6,564 bases of DNA from Alphaproteobacteria bacterium (GTDB lineage: Bacteria > Pseudomonadota > Alphaproteobacteria > Micropepsales > Micropepsaceae): the NCBI GenBank assembly GCA_028869725.1, contig JAGWRJ010000830.1:1-6564 (forward strand). Direction: 5' to 3'. A program made the position numbers and the translations under genes. The notes beneath the pieces were generated by a model that saw only the letters and a program-made list of their open reading frames with translations, was not told the origin of the DNA and made no database searches. Every line of letters begins with the position of its first letter. The first letter of the stretch is position 1. Positions 1 to 5,666 of the stretch are shown one piece after another.

Positions 1-563
1 CCGGTATTCCACATCTTCTCGCCATTGATGCGCCAGCCCTGGCCGTCGCGAACCGCCCGCGTTTCCATCCACGTCGCATCCGAGCCGTGCTCCGGTTCGG
101 TAAGGCCGAAGGCGCAGCGAATTTTTCCTTCGAGTGCCCCCTTGAGAAACACGTCTTTCTGCTCGTCGGTCCCGAAATCGCGGAACATGAGGATTTGCGG
201 GAAATTGCCGACAATCGAGGATTCGTTCTGCAGGTCGTTGTGCAGTCCAAGCCCCTTGGCCGCCAGATGTTCGCGGATGATTGCCATGGCAAGATTGCCG
301 ATATTCCTGCCCCCGTACTCGACAGGCAGCGCCAGGCGCAGAAATCCGGCACGATCGGCACGCCGGCGCATCTCGGCAAGCAGCGCTTCCCATTCCGGGC
401 GGGGCAGACCACCATTCTCGAAGTCGGTGCGGGCCCATTCGCGACGGTGGTCAAAGAAGCGTTCATTGTCGCTTTCCGCCTGCAGCGGCTTGATTTCCCG
501 CTCGATGAAGTCATCAAGTGCCGTCAGAAGCTGGGTGATTTCAGGTGGGATCAAAAAATCCAT
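1..563 (-). CDS. Acyl-CoA dehydrogenase, ACAD10/11-like, N-terminal part (3' end outside window)
   Basis: This is the first 187 codons of an FAD-dependent acyl-CoA dehydrogenase, a cytoplasmic enzyme that makes a 2,3-trans double bond in an acyl-CoA and passes electrons to electron-transfer flavoprotein. The start is the ATG at 563-561, preceded by AAAGG seven bases upstream. Visible pieces: an N-terminal helical region, then the segment FFDHRREWARTD (36-47) and GGLPRPEWEALLAEMRRRAD (51-70), typical of the ACAD10/11-like subgroup. ALPVEYGG (78-85), REHLAAKGLGLHND (97-110) and the flavin/substrate-loop signature AFGLTEPEHGSD (151-162) follow. The general family signature usually has a small residue where this protein has His159, as I recall for this subgroup. 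The catalytic base and C-terminal helical domain lie beyond the window edge; family members are about 400 residues. It is transcribed divergently from the MATE gene. The family call is firm; the acyl substrate cannot be told. Confidence 0.93.
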   Translation of the reverse strand, partial: MDFLIPPEITQLLTALDDFIEREIKPLQAESDNERFFDHRREWARTDFENGGLPRPEWEALLAEMRRRADRAGFLRLALPVEYGGRNIGNLAMAIIREHLAAKGLGLHNDLQNESSIVGNFPQILMFRDFGTDEQKDVFLKGALEGKIRCAFGLTEPEHGSDATWMETRAVRDGQGWRINGEKMWNT

Positions 564-1036
564 GGTCCAGGCCTTTCAAATAGCGTGCTCGAAACTGTAG
601 GCTTGGAAAGCGTCCTTCGCCAAGCACACCGTGGCGCTATCTTTGGTCCGTAGCGTCCGCATCCGAGCTGGCAGCTGAGCGGCACGCGCCATATGTGGCC
701 GTTCGGTCACGTAAAGACCTGCCTTTTGACCCGAGCGTCACCCTGCAATTGACTTCGTTAATGGCTGGGCGTAGGCGAAAAGTACGCTCCGGCAGGACGT
801 CGGGCGTCGCGTTCCAAGCGGGGTTTCGATGATGAGATGTGCACCTGTGCATCAGCGCCACCGGGCATTTTCGTGCCTTACCGGCGTACGTGTCGTCTCC
901 GCTCGCGAGGAGAACGTGACCTAATCCGTCATCCGTTCTGACCCAGTTTCCTCCCGAGCCCGGATCCGCGCTCTGGAGGGTTCTCGCCCCTGTAGCCATC
1001 CGGGTTCGGACCTTAAGTCCGCAGAAAGCCCGTGCC
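564..1036. other. Divergent intergenic region (473 bases) without a convincing gene
   Basis: This stretch separates the minus-strand acyl-CoA dehydrogenase from the plus-strand MATE gene and must hold the start signals of both. Open frames crossing it on the minus strand run antisense into the MATE gene and give low-complexity Arg/Ser/Ala-rich products with no domain, so I do not call them. Small palindromic bits are visible: TGCAC-ct-GTGCA at 840-851, CTCGCGAG at 902-909, CGGATCCG at 961-968 and GGAC-n5-GTCC around 1008-1020. None is a recognisable operator. TTGACT at 749-754 resembles a -35 box but has no good -10 partner. I see no riboswitch, tRNA or terminator. Confidence 0.5.
594..623 (-). 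promoter_or_regulatory. Weak candidate sigma-70-type promoter for the acyl-CoA dehydrogenase gene
   Basis: Read on the minus strand, TTGGCG (623-618) and TACAGT (599-594) are separated by 18 bases; each matches the TTGACA/TATAAT consensus at four of six positions. Transcription would start near 587, leaving a leader of about 24 bases that contains the AAAGG ribosome binding site. Position and spacing are reasonable, but matches this weak occur often by chance. Confidence 0.2.
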
Positions 1037-2446
1037 ATGTCTGAATACATTGATGCCGAATTCGGCCCCGTCGACACCAAGCCGGTGCGTGCAACCGGGC
1101 TGGCTGGCTGGGTTGAGGAAGCCCTGGCACTGCTCAGGCTGGCGGTGCCACTGATCTTCACCCAGCTGTCGCAGATGGCCATCATGACGACCGACATCGT
1201 CATGCTCGGGCGGCTTTCGAGCAGCGCGCTTGCCGCCGCAACCCTCGGCAATATTGTCTTTTTCTTCGCGTGGCTGATTGGCTTTGGACCAGCCTCTGCC
1301 GTTTCGCCCATGATTGCCCAGCTGATCGGCGCCCGACCGGGCGAGCGCGCCGGCGTACGACACATTGCGCGAATGGGCTTATGGGCGGTTTTGCTCATCA
1401 GCCTGCCCCTGATGAGCCTGTTGTGGTTCACCCACCCGTTGCTGCTTGCGCTGGACCAGCGTCCGGATCTGGCTGTGCAGGCGGGTGCCTTTACTGCTGC
1501 ACTGTGTTTTGGACTTCCGGCCTCGCTCGGCTACCAGGTTCTGCGCGGCTTTGCCACCGCACTTGGCAAGCCGATCGCGCCACTGATCGTCATGCTTGCC
1601 GCAATCGGCTTTAATGCGCTCGGCGACTATACGCTGATCTTTGGCCACTTCGGCTTTCCGCGTCTGGGCATCGTCGGCTCCGGCACTGCGAGCGCGCTCA
1701 GCTTCACATTTATGTTCCTGTGCACGCTGAGCGTGATCCATATCATGCCGAGCCTGCGCAAATATCGCATCCTGCGCCGCTTCTGGCGGCCACGCTGGTT
1801 CGAACTCAATGAAGTTTTCCGCTTAGGAATGCCGCTTGGCCTGACCACGATATTTGAAGCCATGATGTTCAATTCGGCGACATTGATGATGGGCACATTT
1901 GGTTCAGTTACGCTCGCCGCCCATCAGATCGCGATCAATGTTCCCTCAATCACCTTTATGGTGCCGCTTGGCCTGGGCATGGCGGCAACGGTGCGCGTGG
2001 GCATGGCCGCAGGCCGCAAAGATTATCACAGCGTGCGGCGCTCCGGTTTTAGTGCGATGCTACTTGGTGGCTGCTTCATGGCCAGTATGGCCCTGATCAT
2101 CTATGCCTTTGCGCCGCAGATAGCCGGCCTTTATCTACGGCCAACTGCTGCCAATGCAGCGGTGATTTTGCGCGCCGCGCTATTTTTGCACATTGCGGCC
2201 CTGTTCCAGCTCGCCGATGGCCAGCAGGTGGTGATGGCGATGTCGTTACGCGGCCTGAAGGACGCGCGCGTACCGATGTGGCTGGCCGGTGGCAGCTACT
2301 GGCTGGTGGGATTTCCGCTGTGCCTTGGTCTCGGCTTCGGGCTTGGGCTGAACGGGATCGGGATCTGGTACGGGCTGGCCAGTGGACTGGCCACAGCCGC
2401 CATTTTGATGACCGTACGGTTTGTGATCCTGGCCTGGCGGCACTGA
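1037..2446 (+). CDS. MATE family efflux transporter, NorM-like
   Basis: A 469-residue inner-membrane antiporter that, by family, exports cationic drugs or metabolites in exchange for Na+ or H+. The length and roughly twelve hydrophobic segments in two halves fit the MATE family (450-480 residues). By eye the acidic residues of Vibrio NorM are present: Asp53 in the first membrane segment (AIMTTDIVMLGRL), Glu274 in the first segment of the second half (GLTTIFEAMMFNS) and Asp394 in LFQLADGQQVV. Further family motifs are RGFATALGKP (170-179), FNALGDYTLIFG (192-203), AAHQIAINVPS (294-304) and SLRGLKDARVP (403-413). The basic loop at 239-253 links the halves. The start is the first in-frame ATG, just before the first hydrophobic segment; no good ribosome binding site precedes it (only weak AGAAAG), so translation may be modest. 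It stands alone, divergent from the dehydrogenase. The transported substrate cannot be read from sequence. Confidence 0.95.
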   Translation: MSEYIDAEFGPVDTKPVRATGLAGWVEEALALLRLAVPLIFTQLSQMAIMTTDIVMLGRLSSSALAAATLGNIVFFFAWLIGFGPASAVSPMIAQLIGARPGERAGVRHIARMGLWAVLLISLPLMSLLWFTHPLLLALDQRPDLAVQAGAFTAALCFGLPASLGYQVLRGFATALGKPIAPLIVMLAAIGFNALGDYTLIFGHFGFPRLGIVGSGTASALSFTFMFLCTLSVIHIMPSLRKYRILRRFWRPRWFELNEVFRLGMPLGLTTIFEAMMFNSATLMMGTFGSVTLAAHQIAINVPSITFMVPLGLGMAATVRVGMAAGRKDYHSVRRSGFSAMLLGGCFMASMALIIYAFAPQIAGLYLRPTAANAAVILRAALFLHIAALFQLADGQQVVMAMSLRGLKDARVPMWLAGGSYWLVGFPLCLGLGFGLGLNGIGIWYGLASGLATAAILMTVRFVILAWRH

Positions 2447-2518
2447 GACGCGTGGATGTCCGCCTGCCCCGGCTGAATGCGGCGCAAAATTGTTGGACAG
2501 CCTCAAAAGCCGTCATTT

Positions 2519-2560
2519 CCTGTCGCGGCCGGGCGCCGCATTGCCGCGAGGGCAGGTTTT
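2519..2560 (+). terminator. Possible intrinsic terminator of the MATE gene
   Basis: About 72 bases after the MATE stop codon, CCTG-TCGCGG (2519-2528) can pair with CCGCGA (2544-2549) and CAGG (2553-2556). This gives ten base pairs with a three-base GGG bulge and a 15-base loop, followed directly by TTTT (2557-2560). The GC-rich stem and following T run suit a Rho-independent terminator, though the bulge, large loop and short T run make it a moderate candidate. Confidence 0.35.
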
Positions 2561-2797
2561 CGTTGACGCGGCTGGCTGGCCTGGCCTACTCAGCCTCCGG
2601 CGCGTACTGGAGTCGTTCGTTGCGCATTCAGAGTTTGAGACGCGAACCTACCTTCTGTTGCAGCTGCGAACACGCAACATAATGTGGGCAGCTCGTCCAG
2701 CAGACGGGTAAACGTCACGAATGCGCTTGGATCCGGGCCAATCCGCGCTAAACTGTTGCTGGTAGGGCGCCATCAGGTGCGCCTGACAGGGATCGCC

Positions 2798-2803
2798 AGG
2801 AGG
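2798..2803 (+). promoter_or_regulatory. AGGAGG ribosome binding site abutting its start codon
   Basis: A perfect AGGAGG lies directly against two consecutive ATG codons at 2804 and 2807. The spacing is 0 or 3 bases, shorter than the usual 5-9, so the second ATG may be preferred. It still argues for initiation here rather than at the ATG at 2684, because the signal peptide begins at this point. Confidence 0.5.
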
Positions 2804-3274
2804 ATGATGCACCCGGTCGTCAAAATTGGTGGAGTGATGGGCGTCATGCTCGCGGCGGGGCTTTATGCTGTGCCGGCGTGCGCCAATGCCATTGCTGGAC
2901 CGTCGGCCAAGATCGATCGTTTTACCGATGACAGCGGCGCTGTTCCCATCGTCACACTGGGTCAGGAAATTGGCATCGCCTGCGACGCCCTTCAGTATCG
3001 TGCTCCGGGCAATGACGTCCGTGTTGTCCTGACGATTTCTGCGCCGCCAAAATCCAGCACTGAGCCTGGCTATCGCAAAGTACTTGCGACCAACGAACAG
3101 TTGAGCAAGGACGCAGTGCGCGTGCGCATCCCCCAAATACCGGACCTCGCCAATCACACCGTCAACGTGGATGTGTACGTGGTAAGCGCCAATGGGGCGC
3201 GCAATTGTCCAGCTGGACGCATGCGCATAGCTGACGGCGCCTCAGCCAAGCATGGGCTTGATAACCGGTCCTGA
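2804..3274 (+). CDS. Small exported protein of unknown function
   Basis: I do not recognise this 156-residue protein. It begins with a clear Sec signal peptide: short n-region with Lys7, hydrophobic core GVMGVMLAAGLYAVPA (10-25) and a likely AXA cleavage site after ANA (27-29). The mature part of about 127 residues would be periplasmic or secreted. It has exactly two cysteines, Cys60 (IGIACDALQY) and Cys135 (GARNCPAG), a layout that suggests one disulfide. Alternating hydrophobic patterns (VRVVLTIS 72-79; HTVNVDVYVVSA 118-129) suggest a small beta-rich domain. There is no lipobox and no membrane segment after the signal peptide. The start at 2804 is chosen because the signal peptide and an AGGAGG begin here; 2807 is equally possible, and an extension to 2684 would bury the signal. 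It converges on ubiB with only two bases between stop codons. Codon use resembles the neighbours. Coding status is likely; function is unknown. Confidence 0.72.
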   Translation: MMHPVVKIGGVMGVMLAAGLYAVPACANAIAGPSAKIDRFTDDSGAVPIVTLGQEIGIACDALQYRAPGNDVRVVLTISAPPKSSTEPGYRKVLATNEQLSKDAVRVRIPQIPDLANHTVNVDVYVVSANGARNCPAGRMRIADGASAKHGLDNRS

Positions 3275-3287
3275 CCCTAGCGGACCG
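3266..3287. terminator. Hairpin spanning both stop codons of a convergent gene pair
   Basis: CGGTCC (3266-3271) and GGACCG (3282-3287) form a perfect six-base stem. Its ten-base loop contains the TGA of the exported protein gene (3272-3274) and the TAG of ubiB (3277-3279, minus strand). Being symmetric it could form in both transcripts, but no T run follows on either side. It is at best a weak bidirectional terminator or a 3'-end structure. A competing hairpin with a one-base loop (3279-3289) is sterically unlikely. Confidence 0.3.
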
Positions 3288-4845
3288 CTCCGATCGCCAG
3301 GATAAGTAAAGCCAAAGCAGCGAGCCAGAGCGCGATCTGCACATGGCGAATGCGATAGGACTGGGCGCGCGCAAAGCGCTCGATCGATTCGGCGTGAACC
3401 TTGACACCATCGCCGGCCAGCATCTGCGCCACGCGCTCGAGATTGGCCATCACCTGGGGCAGATCGCGCGCCAGCCCGATCATGGCCTTTAGCGCGAGGC
3501 GGCCATCACGTAGCGCTGCGCTTGGGCCGATCTGGTCCGCCATCCATTGCGCAATCACCGGGCGCGACGCCTCCCAGATGTCGAAATCCGGGTCCAGGCT
3601 GCGGGCTACGCCTTCGACCACCACCATGGTTTTTTGCAGAAGGACAAGCTGAGGCTGCAGTTCCATGTCAAAGCGGCGCGTCGTGTCGAACAACTGCTGC
3701 AGCAGCCTTGCCATCGAGACATCACGGGCGGTGCGCCCGAAGATGGGCTCGCCAATGGCCCGTAAAGCCTGGGCGAAATTCTCGACCGAATGCACCTTCG
3801 GTACGAAGCCGGCTTCAAAATGTACCTCGGCGACCCGGTGATAGTCCCGCGCCAGAAAGCCAGCCAGGGTTTCTGCCATGAAGCGGCGCATCGGAGCATC
3901 CAGCCGCCCCATGATGCCAAAATCGACCGCGACCAGCCGCCCCTCGGCATCGACGAACAGATTGCCCTGATGCATGTCAGCGTGGAAGAAGCCCCCGCAC
4001 AGTGCCTGCGTGAGGAAACTGCGCACCACCGTGATCGCAACCTGCGCCGGATCGTGACCAGCCTCGAGCAGCGCCTGGCGATCACCAACGCTGACGCCGT
4101 CAATCCATTCTGTGGTCAGAACACGGGTCGCGGTACGCGACCAATCGACCGCAGGAACGCGAAAGTCCGGATCATCCGCCATCAGATCACAAAGTTCGGA
4201 TGCCGCGGCAGCTTCCATGCGCAGATCCAGTTCCAGCGCGACCGACGCGGACAGCGTGGCCACAAGAGCACGAAACCGCAGGCGCCGCGCCTCCTTGGAG
4301 AACACCTCTGCCCATCGCGCCACAAAGGCAAAGGCGCTGATGTCACGGGCAAATTCCTGCTCGATGCCAGGACGAAAAATCTTGACGGCGACTGTGCGCG
4401 GTGGCTCGTCTGTGGTCTGCGCAGGATGAACCTGTGCGATCGATGCGGCAGCGACGGGTGGCTCGAAGCTGCGAAACACCTGCTCGAGCGGACGGCCCAG
4501 GCCTGCCTCGACCGTGGCCACTGCAATGTCGGTGGCAAAGGGTGGTACCCGATCCTGCAACTGCTTGAGGGCGTCGCAGACATCCGCACCAACAATATCG
4601 GGTCGGGTCGCCAGGATCTGCCCCAGCTTGATATAGGCTGGTCCCAACCGCTCAAGCGCCAATGCCAGACGCACGCCTGGGGCATCTCCCACCTTCACGG
4701 CACGGCCCAGCACCAGAAGCCGGCGCGCCAGGCGCAGGCTGGGCGGCATGCGGGCGACATATTCGCGCGGAAAGAGTGCGTCGTGGCGCGAGAGCACGAA
4801 AACCGCGCGCATCAGTCGGCCGATATTGCGCAGGCTTTGGATCAT
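3277..4845 (-). CDS. ubiB: UbiB, ADCK/ABC1-type kinase-like protein for ubiquinone biosynthesis
   Basis: A 522-residue member of the UbiB/ADCK/COQ8 family, atypical kinase-fold ATPases at the inner membrane needed for ubiquinone synthesis, probably by helping the Ubi enzymes reach lipid intermediates. Family hallmarks in order: the KxGQ motif in YIKLGQILATRPD (71-83); the Ala-rich loop AAASIAQVH (132-140) that replaces the Gly-rich loop of true kinases; the ATP-binding lysine in VAVKIFRPG (Lys155); the ELDLRMEAAAASEL stretch (205-218); the catalytic loop HADMHQGN (288-295, Asp290, Asn295); and the metal-binding DFG (308-310). One hydrophobic C-terminal segment (about 503-520) should anchor it in the membrane. 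The start at 4845 is chosen because it overlaps the ubiE stop as ATGA and gives the usual MIQSLRNIGR-type beginning; the frame stays open 84 codons further upstream, but that part is antisense-like shadow inside ubiE. It is the second gene of the ubiE-ubiB unit and is complete. Confidence 0.96.
   Translation of the reverse strand: MIQSLRNIGRLMRAVFVLSRHDALFPREYVARMPPSLRLARRLLVLGRAVKVGDAPGVRLALALERLGPAYIKLGQILATRPDIVGADVCDALKQLQDRVPPFATDIAVATVEAGLGRPLEQVFRSFEPPVAAASIAQVHPAQTTDEPPRTVAVKIFRPGIEQEFARDISAFAFVARWAEVFSKEARRLRFRALVATLSASVALELDLRMEAAAASELCDLMADDPDFRVPAVDWSRTATRVLTTEWIDGVSVGDRQALLEAGHDPAQVAITVVRSFLTQALCGGFFHADMHQGNLFVDAEGRLVAVDFGIMGRLDAPMRRFMAETLAGFLARDYHRVAEVHFEAGFVPKVHSVENFAQALRAIGEPIFGRTARDVSMARLLQQLFDTTRRFDMELQPQLVLLQKTMVVVEGVARSLDPDFDIWEASRPVIAQWMADQIGPSAALRDGRLALKAMIGLARDLPQVMANLERVAQMLAGDGVKVHAESIERFARAQSYRIRHVQIALWLAALALLILAIGAVR
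4842..4845 (-). promoter_or_regulatory. ATGA stop-start overlap coupling ubiE to ubiB
   Basis: The ubiB start codon ATG (4845-4843) and the ubiE stop codon TGA (4844-4842) share bases. This four-base overlap is the classic arrangement for translational coupling by reinitiation. It indicates that both proteins are made from one mRNA, probably in balanced amounts. Confidence 0.85.
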
Positions 4846-5597
4846 ACGCGCCAGGCCGAGTGCATAGCGGCGATTCCGCCCATCAGGTTGCGGACCTTGA
4901 CTTGCGTCAGGCCCGCATCGCGGATCATGCGGGCAAATTTGTCCTGGGCAGGAAATTTGCGGATGCTTTCGGCGAGGTAGCGATAGGACGCGGCGTCCTG
5001 CGCGACCCACTGGCCCAGCTTCGGCAGAACCGAAAAGGAATAGAGTTCGTAAAGCGCATCCAGGCCGGGCATTTGCACCTGAGAGAATTCCAGGCACAGA
5101 AACCGTCCGCCGGGCTTCAATACCCGCCGTGCCTCTTCAAGCGCACGCTCTATGTGGGTCACGTTGCGAATGCCAAAGGCGATGGTATAGGCATCCATGA
5201 CGCCGTCGGCGATGGGAAGCGCCTCCGCGTCACCTACGAGCCACTGGATAGCCGCACCGGAAGCGTTCATCCGGCGGCGGCCCTCGCGGATCATGTCGGC
5301 ATTGATGTCACAGACCGTGATGCTGGCCTGACCGCCCGCGCGGCCGGCCCGCTCGCCGATGCGCTGGGCGATATCGCCCGTGCCACCTGCGACATCGAGC
5401 ACGCTCATGCCCGGGCGCGGATTAAGCCATTCGACAAAGGCATCCTTCCACAGCCGATGAACCCCGCCGCTCATCAGATCGTTCATCACGTCGTATTTGT
5501 GGGCAACGGACGAGAACACGCCGCGCACCAGCGCCACTTTCTCGTGTTCGGGGACCTCGCGATAGCCGAACGAGGCGGTTTTGGGGTCATCTGTCAT
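4842..5597 (-). CDS. ubiE: UbiE, demethylmenaquinone/2-polyprenyl-benzoquinol C-methyltransferase
   Basis: A 251-residue class I SAM-dependent methyltransferase that C-methylates the ring of 2-methoxy-6-polyprenyl-1,4-benzoquinol in ubiquinone synthesis; the same enzyme makes menaquinone where that pathway exists. It has the same length as E. coli UbiE. Motifs: the N-terminal signature VFSSVAHKYDVMNDLMS (27-43), HRLWKD (47-52), SAM motif I VLDVAGGTGD (66-75), acidic CDIN (96-99, Asp97), GDAEALP (122-128), AFGIRNVT (140-147) and the second signature RVLKPGGRFLCLEFS (158-172). The C-terminal ESIRKFPAQDKFARMIRDAG (210-229) and MGGIAAMHSA (239-248) are typical. I chose the ATG at 5597 because homologous starts lie here (MTDDPKTASFGY). 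It lacks an obvious ribosome binding site, while in-frame starts at 5621 (ATG) and 5627 (GTG) lie just after an AAGGTAG-like sequence, so an 8-10 residue longer form is possible. It leads the ubiE-ubiB unit, divergent from mutM. Confidence 0.97.
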   Translation of the reverse strand: MTDDPKTASFGYREVPEHEKVALVRGVFSSVAHKYDVMNDLMSGGVHRLWKDAFVEWLNPRPGMSVLDVAGGTGDIAQRIGERAGRAGGQASITVCDINADMIREGRRRMNASGAAIQWLVGDAEALPIADGVMDAYTIAFGIRNVTHIERALEEARRVLKPGGRFLCLEFSQVQMPGLDALYELYSFSVLPKLGQWVAQDAASYRYLAESIRKFPAQDKFARMIRDAGLTQVKVRNLMGGIAAMHSAWRV

Positions 5598-5666
5598 GGC
5601 GGCCGGACAATAGCCTCTCATCTGCACCTGGGCTACCTTACTTACGCAACCTCATCCAGCCGCGCC
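5598..5666. promoter_or_regulatory. Divergent promoter region between ubiE and mutM
   Basis: Only 69 bases separate the two divergent start codons, so the transcription start signals of ubiE-ubiB and mutM must lie here or inside the opposite gene. I find no -35/-10 pair good enough to name on either strand. Neither start has a strong ribosome binding site: upstream of mutM the sequence is CCAGCCGCGCC, which may mean a leaderless or weakly translated mRNA. On the ubiE side an AAGGTAG-like site (about 5633-5639) would fit the longer ubiE starts better than the conserved one. Confidence 0.5.

Larger units (their letters stand above)
2447..2803. other. Intergenic region (357 bases) between the MATE gene and the small exported gene
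   Basis: No convincing gene is visible. Open frames of 70-170 codons on both strands lack start signals and resemble no family. A frame starting at 2684 reads into the exported protein gene, but its first 40 residues are basic and precede an obvious signal peptide, so I treat them as untranslated. The 5' part holds a possible terminator (2519-2560). An AT-richer patch with CATAAT at 2678-2683 could be a -10 box for the downstream gene, but no good -35 sits at proper spacing, so no promoter is called. Confidence 0.45.

Noticed and set aside
25..653. Plus-strand open frames of 191 and 188 codons at the left edge
   Set aside because: They lie opposite the acyl-CoA dehydrogenase reading frame, whose motifs are unmistakable. 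The plus-strand products show no family features.
749..777. TTGACT as a -35 box for the MATE gene
   Set aside because: At 17-base spacing the partner is TAGGCG, a poor -10 match, and the leader would be about 250 bases. It is not enough to call a promoter.
637..1431. 264-codon minus-strand open frame across the intergenic region and the MATE 5' end
   Set aside because: It is antisense to the well-supported MATE gene, is rich in Arg/Ser/Ala with no domain or hydrophobic pattern, and has no ribosome binding site I can see. It is a GC-driven shadow.
2684..2803. Forty-codon N-terminal extension of the small exported protein
   Set aside because: It would put a basic stretch before a clear signal peptide, while an AGGAGG and tandem ATGs mark the start at 2804/2807.
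3790..4980. 396-codon plus-strand open frame
   Set aside because: It is antisense to ubiB and the end of ubiE, which carry all expected motifs. The product is Arg/His/Gln-rich without recognisable domains.
4846..5097. 84-codon N-terminal extension of UbiB
   Set aside because: It overlaps ubiE in another frame, does not resemble UbiB N-termini, and the ATG at 4845 gives the usual protein length and an ATGA overlap.
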